The translations under genes and the position numbers were made by a program. A stretch of DNA of 39,294 nt, taken from positions 1 through 39,294 of the forward strand of contig NXFV01001952.1 of the NCBI GenBank assembly GCA_002803225.1. The letters run 5' to 3'. This stretch comes from Gamarada debralockiae. Its lineage: Eukaryota; Ascomycota; Leotiomycetes; Helotiales; Hyphodiscaceae. Below, piece by piece: positions 32,744-39,294 of this stretch (its first letter is position 1; each line of letters starts with the position of its first letter). The notes under the pieces were generated by a model, which was not told the origin of the DNA, did no database searches, and saw only the letters and a list, made by a program, of their open reading frames with translations.

Positions 32744-33791
32744 GGTGGCGCGGCTTCATGACCGATGAGTCGGAGGCCTTGGAGCTGCCCCGAGTAGAGC
32801 TCTCTGGGATAAGTTAGACGAATGTTTGTTCTGGCAGAGATTGATTGACAAAGATTACTCGGCCAATTAGTACTCAGCTACGTTTCTTGCAGAGTTCCGT
32901 CAAAGAAAAGGGCGGAAGGCCGTTGGGACACATGCATAAGCCTAACATACATACAGGCTTGAGGTCTTCTCTGTGAAAATAGGCCCCCACCAAAAGATGA
33001 CTAGGGTAGGTATGCGAGCCACACCCTGATTTCCCACGTACAAAAAGTGATCTTATGGGAGCCTTGCAATGCCATCGAAAGCAATTTCAGATATAAACTA
33101 ACTCTGATGGCATCGTATTATACTAATTGTTAGTTTTTTTTCCGGTCGCGTTATCGAACACCAAAGTTTTGAATGATTTTCCGTATTTACAGCTAAATGC
33201 AATGTTCAGGGGGCGACAGTCGCCGAAATCAGTGGGATTGGTCGCTATTTTACACGACGATTGTCCCAACCATCCACCGTTTCAATTTCGCTATCTAGAG
33301 ATATTGCAAGTACGTTACCCACATCCGTACTATAAAACTAAATGTGCATTGAGTTTCAACGCACTTTATAGTAAGGAACGGATGATTATACGGTGGGATG
33401 GATTTGCGTAACATAGGTTGAGCTGGCTCCGACGTCGGAATTTATTCACTCTAGAGTAGAAGGGTAGGGTAACTCAAATTTCTTTTGACCCAATGCCTAT
33501 CATAAGCTAATATGTCGCTGCCTCACAACTCCATCTCATAAATAGATTCCCGCGATGCAAATACATTTGATTCACTGAGCTCCCTTGCGGAGAGCGCCCA
33601 AGTGGAAAGCGACCAACTTGAAAAGCAATATGATATTGACTCGCGTCAAGGATATATAATTGCGACCACCACAACATTCAAAACAAGGAAATAAATGGTT
33701 CCTATGGGGTTGCGTAGTTTTAGAAGAGGTAAAGATTGTAGAGTGCCAGAGACGGAGTAAAGGCTTCGTAGCAACAAGGATTTGCCGAAGT
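32744..33791. other. Intergenic, no gene recognised
   Basis: About 1 kb. The longest plus-strand frame (33127-33411, 94 codons) is unrecognised and starts in an AT-rich stretch. No RNA gene or repeat was seen. Confidence 0.4.
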
Positions 33792-35197
33792 CTATTTGGT
33801 AGGGTTAGACTTGGAACGATTGGTAAGACTAAACCCAATGCTGGAACCGGTCGAAGTTCTTGTTTTCCTTTTGGGATCTGTCAGGAGGGCCGGGATTGTT
33901 TTTTCTAGGGCAGGGCTTTTAGGAAGCAGCTCCTTTGCAGCGTCGTACTTCTCTTGCAGCTTATCAACCTCATCTTGTTTCTCCTGATTGGTTGGATCCT
34001 TTCCAAGAATCTGCTGTGCAACATATAGGTCCAGGGCAAGCTTGGGAAATTCAAGCTCCTTCTTTTTCAATTCAATCTTTGTATCAAGGCTTTTGATTTC
34101 CGTCTCGTTGTTTTCCTTCTTTGCATCTTTCAGGTCTGTCTGAAGGGAATTGAGGTCATTTTCTAGCTTTGCTACAAGCTGGCGGCGTTTTTGGTAGTTG
34201 GAATCTGGATGTACAATTAGCTTCGCCGCTTTGAATGAGAAGAATGTCGGGGTTACGAGGAGACTGGGTGGAGTTCCATCTTACCTGTTCCGCCATTGAA
34301 CACCACTGAGTTCCCTAGATTCGGTGGTGCCAGGATCCCATGCTTCTCAATTGATCGGGCACCAATGACGAGGTCGCACCGTGGGTTCGGGGAGACGAGG
34401 AAGCGCATTTGACGATAACGTTGTGTACTCTTGGCATGATACCAATCAAGCCGGATCGTACCCTCAGGGATGAGTATATGACCCGTTACCGAAACACCCT
34501 CCATTTCTGATTTCCGCAGACCCTTACCCATGAATGTCGACTCCGGGAATTTGAGTTCGTTGACTAAAAATTTTTTTGACACAATATTTCCCTGGTGGTT
34601 TCCCGTATCAATGGTGCACTGTGCTCGTTTTTGTATGAAACGACTATGCCGGTCTTTCTCATTAGACAAAACAAATACAGACTGAATGAAGGGGGACGGG
34701 CGTTCAATCTAGGACATGTTAACATCAAGTACGAGGTTCGGTTGACGCTGAAGCACACATACCTCGTACTCGTCACTATCCATATCATCACCTTCGTCGA
34801 TTACTTCGACCGTCACTGGAACCGTGCGGGCTTTCTTACGAAGGGGGTTCAGGCCCTTCAAACAATCCCAGAACGACAACTCGATCTCCACAGTTGTGGT
34901 GATCCTTTTAGGTTTTCCCTCCTTGTGAACAGGCTTGGGGAATGGTTCATTGTAGACTTCTGTCGTGCTCGACCTGAATGAACGAAGCGAAGGTGAATGT
35001 GAATTCGACCGGGGGCGTGCTGAGGTCGGCTCGATGACTGGCGTCGACAAGAAATGGTTCTTTCGGTCGTCGAGAATCGGACCTAAAGGCGAGAAAGCAT
35101 TAGACATGAAGATGTCGCAAAAGGTACGAGGCTACACTTAAGGGACAGGAGGCAACTAACCACTTGTTATAATCGGGGCAACTTCCATGCTGGTCAT
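33792..35197 (-). CDS. Retropepsin-like aspartyl protease domain plus coiled coil
   Basis: Exons 35197-35161, 35082-34763, 34708-34285 and 34204-33792 give 397 aa in frame. Introns of 78, 54 and 80 bp have good signals. The alternative start at 35107 (MSNAFSPLGPILDD), without the first intron, gives 393 aa; I favour 35197 because the CTTTAG acceptor and GTTAGT donor are strong. After a Ser/Pro-rich leader comes QCTIDTGNHQGNIVSKKFL (about 150-168), the DTG active-site motif of retropepsin-like folds. Then VTGHILIPEGTIRLDWYH, RQMRFLVSPNPRCDLVIGA and SIEKHGILAPPNLG follow, completing a single-lobe domain. The C-terminus is a Lys/Glu-rich coiled coil (LVAKLENDLNSLQTDLKDAK and after) with a basic Ser/Thr-rich tail. 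Single-lobe proteases dimerise, which the coiled coil may support. No reverse transcriptase or Gag adjoins it, so it is a host gene, perhaps domesticated. Substrate unknown. Confidence 0.78.
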
Positions 35198-37316
35198 GGC
35201 CGCCCGCGAAAAACCACTCGTAAGGGCTGATTAGGTGGCAAACGACTTGCAGATAATGGAGGATCCGTTTGGCCGTTGGAAGTTTGGACGTTTGTTGATG
35301 GTTGGAGAAATTCGACCACTGGCGGCACTACAGTACATATATGGATACGCCTCGCAAAGCTCATCCAAAAGCGCAACGCCCAATGTGCAGCCCTGAGGCT
35401 CCTTTGCTCAACCCTGTCCGTACCCTCACCCGCTCGAGCGACGCCAGACCGCCTCCAAGCATCAACGAAGCATCCGCATTCTCGGGGACGGCTGTCATGG
35501 TCGAGAATGCCGACCAAGCTCTCGGTCGCACAGGTGATGTTCCGCCAATGACTGCGCCAGCTGCTGAAGCGTGCGACGCAGGATATTGGCCATTCTATCA
35601 AGACTGTAGTTGCGGGCTACAACGGAGATTGCTTCTGCTTCCCTTTTCGGGTCACCGATCGCAATGATCACGCCCCATTCAGGGGGATGGCAAATTGGAG
35701 GTCATGGCGGTGTGCGCGGCTCCCATTTGGCTCAGAGGAAAGTAGACGCCGCGGGACAGTGTCGCGTGGAGGACAGAAAGGGCCGATGGCGGATGGATAA
35801 ATCGACGATGCGTCAATTGAGCCTTGATACTCGACGAGTGTGCCTAGCCTTCACTACCATCGTCCTACACGCAACGAGTAAGTATTTCGGCTACCTCCAT
35901 CCAGACCGCCTCGGCCCAGTTGTCGCCGTTGAAGGTGAAGGACGTCGCCACCCGAAAGCTGGGGCGCAGCGAATTTTGCAAACAACGCAGCTTGATTGGC
36001 TGACAATCGGCCCGCGATGTGATTATCACTGCGAAAGGAAAAAGTTCCTGACGAGTCAAGTCATTCTCGTCGAGCGCCAGAGTATCGTTGCTGCAAATTT
36101 AGAGTATGGGGATAAGGGTAGTTTCTCGTGCTCCAGAAAGGGGGATGATGGTTAAAATACTAATACAAACTATTCAATGGGCGACGACGAGAGGCATCCT
36201 ATAAGAGGACGAACAATCATGCAGTCGTGGGTAAAAGTGGGAAAAGCAAGGCTTCGACAGTAGCAACCTACATGCTACGGGAAAGACCCACTCGTCGACC
36301 TCAAGGCGCATCTGCATCGGCAGGGTTTTCATGGCTGAGGCAGTGTGCTCGAGATTTCGGCATCCCGTCTTTGTCTGGCAGTCAAAAAACTACTTGTAAG
36401 TACTGAGATTGCATTCTTATCCTTCCTTCCTGTCGTATTCTATGACCTTATATTCCCAGTACCCTTCTATTCTCTATTTCTTTGTACTTTGAAGAGTTGT
36501 GCCCCCATCGTCGACGTTGATTTGGAGACATCCACGCTACCCGTGAAGAGGCTTCTGCAGCCGCAATTGGTGCCCAATAGTCGCCCAACTTCTGCCCCCA
36601 GCCTACATTTTTCTCATTCGACAAATATATGAAGCAATGACAAGTCTGATGGTGGGCTAGTCAGCCGCCTCACACATTTTATCGCAAAAAGCCTCGACTT
36701 CCAGGCAGTTTGCTGTTGTCAGAGACCTTGACCATCCCAACGACGATCGGCCCCTGTTCCAGTCCGAGTGAATATGATAGATTGGTCTTTTTCCAAAACT
36801 GGGAGAAATGCGGAGGAATAAAGGGGTGTATGAAATCTGCCATGCGACGAAAAAAAGTCTCAAGCTGCAAGACAAGTGGACTGCATATGTTTTGCAGGCA
36901 GTACATTCTGATGGACGAGTTGAATGAGAGTCTTTGAAGCGACCCAAGTACAAATCGTCAGATGCGCCTAGTCGCATGGAAAAGACGGATGGATTCGTTA
37001 TCGTGCAGCCCTGCATCATTTGATTTGCAGACGGATACGGCCCCAAAATGTCCTGACCACTTGAGGGAGTCAAATCATGCCACCATTCAGGCTGCTAGTA
37101 AGGCTTCCCCCTCATCATTCAGATCCATGAAATTCATGCCCAGAAGATCAATGATCGCCCTACACTTATGGTTTGAGGCTTAGACACACCACCCGAGACT
37201 TCGATTGTACTTCTTAAGGTGCTGAGGGCCTCTCTTTGTCCAAGTAGTATACCTTGGTCACCTAAATACGTCCAGATGCCTTCAAAGTGAGCATTTGCTA
37301 GCTCGGATTGTTCAAA
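35198..37316. other. Region without a clearly supported gene
   Basis: About 2.1 kb. A plus-strand frame from ATG 35341 (MDTPRKAHPKAQRPMCSPEAP) to 35667 is coding-like (Pro/Ser-rich then ENADQALGRTG) but unrecognised. It could be a divergent neighbour of the protease gene, broken after about 109 codons. On the minus strand, 36906-36679 reads ADFIHPFIPPHFSQFWKKTN and SYSLGLEQGPIVVGMVKVSD, which looks like a protein fragment of unknown family. Neither could be extended with splice sites. The last 130 bp is presumably the promoter of the DUF6594 gene. Confidence 0.35.
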
Positions 37317-38624
37317 ATGAGGGGCAGCACCAGCGTCGTCAAAATGCGATCAATTTCAAGTCGCAGGTCGGATTCATCAGTAACTGCCGTAAACTCCAAC
37401 TCTACACAAACCACGCCCTTGGACCCTTCCTTTCCGGTGTCCCCAGAAAATGACGTACCTACTTCGATAGATCCAACTGATGCAGCTTCCGAAATCGACC
37501 TCGAGAATCCAGTTAAAGGCTGGCCTCGGGTGGCCATGCTGATGGCAAAGACCCCTGACTTCACATCATTCTCACGATTTCGAGACCTCAATACCAAAAG
37601 CTTGCTGTACTATCAAGCTGAACTGACAAGGCTGAGGAAAAAGTTGCATAAAGAGGAACTGGCAGATTCTTTAAGGGGTGACGACGAAGCATCTAAGTAT
37701 GCATTACGCGCAGACTGGTTGATCGGGTCAGACGAGCCGAATGACAGACAATGGAAACTTATAAAACAGATTAGGATTGTTTTGAAGGAGTACAGTGAGT
37801 TCATGTGATGCGATATCTACAGACTTCTCTGATCGATTCTTTAGATGAAGCATTGCTGCTCTACTCGCAGTTATGTGCCTTACCCGAACCTGAGCCTCAT
37901 AATATAAAGAGCCTTAAGAAGTGGCTTTGTAATCAAAATGCGGGTGATTGCTGTATTGGGGGTAATGGTGAGGAAAGCACTTGGGGGTGTCTCTATGAAA
38001 TGGATGAGGAACCTGGGCCACTCAGATGGCAAATTCTGAAGCTCATCTGGACTCTCATTTGGTCCCAGCCAGCCCCAAAGAACGGCCTTGACCTAGTTTC
38101 CCCACTTCCACAACGAAAAATTGATGGATTCTCCCGCTGGGTGGCTTCACAGTTTATTCCATTTTGGGCCGACTACAAAGCTCGGAAAAATTCAAAAGCT
38201 AGCGATGAGGAGAAGAGCGACGACAACGAACCCATAGTCAAGCTAACCCCCAAACCGAAACCTAAATCCGAGTTCCAGAAGGAAACTTTGGCCACATATT
38301 CTGAGAGAAGTATATTGAGGTTCACGTCTTCAGTCTCCACGATCGTGGCATGCTTGTTGCCAACTGTGGCTATATCTGTCTTGTCTCAAGTTCATGGAAC
38401 AGGGAATCTTTTGCTCTGTCTGGCTGGTTTTGCTGTGCTTTTCTCCATGGGTTTGATATTCCTGACAAGCGGTACGGCTTCAAGAGTTGACATATTTACC
38501 GCTACTGCTGCGTAAGTAGCCCTTTCTCTTGATGTTATATACTAAGATCAGTTACAGATTTTCGGCGGTTTTGGTGGTCTTCATATCGGTTCCCGTCGTA
38601 AATATTTCTCCTCCTTCGCATTGA
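37317..38624 (+). CDS. DUF6594 domain membrane protein
   Basis: Exons 37317-37794, 37845-38511 and 38558-38624 give 403 aa in frame. Introns are 50 bp (GTGAGT...TTTAG) and 46 bp (GTAAGT, ACTAAG, TACAG). ATG 37317 (MRGSTSVVKMRS) is followed by a Ser/Thr-rich disordered leader, then the family core: KGWPRVAMLMAKTPDFTSFSRF, LNTKSLLYYQAELTRLRKKL, IRIVLKEYNEALLLYSQLCALPEP, an ERSILRFTSSVST segment, and two or three C-terminal membrane segments (IVACLLPTVAISVLSQV, LLLCLAGFAVLFSMGLIFL, FSAVLVVFISVPVV). The family is common and multiplied in filamentous ascomycetes; no biochemical role is established. A large insert (QNAGDCCIGGNGEESTW) lengthens the middle. The second intron is needed to complete the last membrane segment. 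No frame damage. Confidence 0.88.
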
Positions 38625-38742
38625 TGAACCTCGAGAAATGGACGGTTGGGTCTAGCGCAGACTGGGCCGATCTATTCTGAATTAACCTTTAGCACGGCAT
38701 AGGGCGTTGGTCTTAAACGCTAACGTCCTTTGCTTGCTATAA

Positions 38743-39165
38743 TTATAGGGTTAGCTTATGGGTTCCGTAGAGGTATGAAAAGTTAATTGAGATAAACTTG
38801 CTTAAGCTTCCTGAGATAACTCTCAACTCCATACCATACAATGCATAAGATATGACCGGTATATCTTTCTGGTCCTTCCGCTTAGGACAGCTAGTAGCGT
38901 AGTGACCTGTTCCTGGCAAGTGTAGCATGTGATATCAAGCTGTTTCTTAAGCTTTTCAGTGCTATGCTGTTCCTCCTTCCGGTGGCTAGTGTAGAAGCGG
39001 TCCTTGCGGTCTCTTCTGGAATCAGTCCTAGGGTACTTTTGAGCTGGAGCTAGCGCTAGCGCATTCCTGGACCTGGCTTCCTTTCCTGGGTTTCTGGGGT
39101 CCTGACTGTCCTTTTTGTTCCTTAGTACTGTATAGGCCTTTCTTAGGTAAAAGTATAATTAAGAG
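38743..39165 (-). mobile_element. Retrotransposon Gag (zinc knuckle) relic
   Basis: On the minus strand, from about 39165 leftward, the reading is LPKKGLYSTKEQKGQSGPQK with an ASASSSSKVP stretch, then a stop and shift. KYPRTDSRRDRKDRFYTSHR follows, up to LDITCYTCQE. A one-base shift then leads to GHYATSCPKRKDQKDIP, ending at 38743. Joined by eye, the CYTC and GHYATSC parts make a CX2CX4HX4C zinc knuckle as in nucleocapsid regions of Ty1/copia- and Ty3/gypsy-type Gag proteins. The basic linkers before and after are typical too. No protease, reverse transcriptase or LTR is seen in the rest of the window, which ends 130 bp further on. At least two shifts mark it as dead. Confidence 0.6.
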
Positions 39166-39204
39166 GGAATCTAAGGCTACGGACCGTAATTACTTAAGAA
39201 TATT

Positions 39205-39290
39205 CTTCTAGAGAGGTATTCTTATTGGCTCACCTAAAAAAAAAGGGACCAGCTGCTATATTCTTATTGGTCAGGTATTCTTATCTACAG
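39205..39290. repeat. Short direct repeats of TATTCTTATTGG type at the window end
   Basis: GGTATTCTTATTGG(C)TCA occurs about 39215, then TATTCTTATTGGTCA about 39259, then GGTATTCTTATCTAC about 39275. A poly-A run separates the first two. They lie upstream of the Gag relic and could belong to the same old element, but the window ends before that can be judged. Confidence 0.5.
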
Positions 39291-39294
39291 GATT

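Noticed and set aside
1..39294. CRISPR array, bacterial operon, rRNA or telomere repeats
   Set aside because: No regularly spaced repeats, Shine-Dalgarno-linked gene strings, rRNA motifs or TTAGGG arrays were seen.

Overview
The window looks like nuclear DNA of a filamentous ascomycete (Pezizomycotina, possibly a leotiomycete-type genome). The evidence is many short 46-82 bp spliceosomal introns (GTATGT/GTAAGT donors, GCTAAC-type branch sites, YAG acceptors) and typical fungal families: HET, DUF7730, DUF6594, PTH11-like rhodopsin, SUR7/PalI-like and clock-controlled trehalose phosphorylase. No bacterial operon logic, CRISPR array, rRNA or convincing tRNA was seen. All exon structures below were worked out by eye from splice signals and frame continuity.

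Layout. 0.8-2.7 kb: broken multi-pass membrane gene (+). 3.1-4.1 kb: intact three-exon DUF7730 gene (+). 4.6-6.9 kb: HET-domain gene (-) with a solo-LTR-like insertion at each end; its last codons appear frameshifted. 7.3-9.3 kb: P-loop NTPase gene (-) with a Cys-rich N-terminus and a nuclease-like C-terminus, resembling Crinkler/RHS-type effectors or fungal immune NTPases. A 157-bp tandem duplication lies just upstream. 10.5-11.7 kb: intact stomatin/SPFH gene (-). 11.7-16.6 kb: gene-poor, with a possible BTB relic. 16.6-17.6 kb: SUR7/PalI-like gene (+), probably broken. 17.7-19.2 kb: intact seven-exon rhodopsin-like gene (-). 19.2-21.7 kb: gene-poor, with a third solo LTR. 21.7-23.6 kb: two unrecognised genes (-), one with an internal stop. 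23.9-25.2 kb: SET-domain methyltransferase (-). 25.7-26.6 kb: alpha/beta-hydrolase pseudogene (+). 26.9-29.4 kb: intact trehalose phosphorylase (ccg-9 type, +). 29.9-30.8 kb: decayed AT-hook gene (-). 31.1-32.7 kb: decayed protein kinase (-). 33.8-35.2 kb: intact retropepsin-like protease/coiled-coil gene (-). 35.2-37.3 kb: no clear gene. 37.3-38.6 kb: intact DUF6594 membrane gene (+). 38.7-39.2 kb: Gag zinc-knuckle relic (-).

Housekeeping-type genes (stomatin, SET, trehalose phosphorylase) alternate with accessory, self-recognition or effector-like genes (HET, NTPase-nuclease, DUF7730) and many relics. Several relics carry nonsense codons that one CpA-to-TpA change would explain, which is compatible with past RIP. 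The strongest unlisted signal is a dispersed element of about 150 bp, 5'-TGTC...GACA-3'. It occurs three times, and each copy is bounded by its own perfect 5-bp target-site duplication. Two copies bracket the HET gene, one only 13 bp before its ATG.
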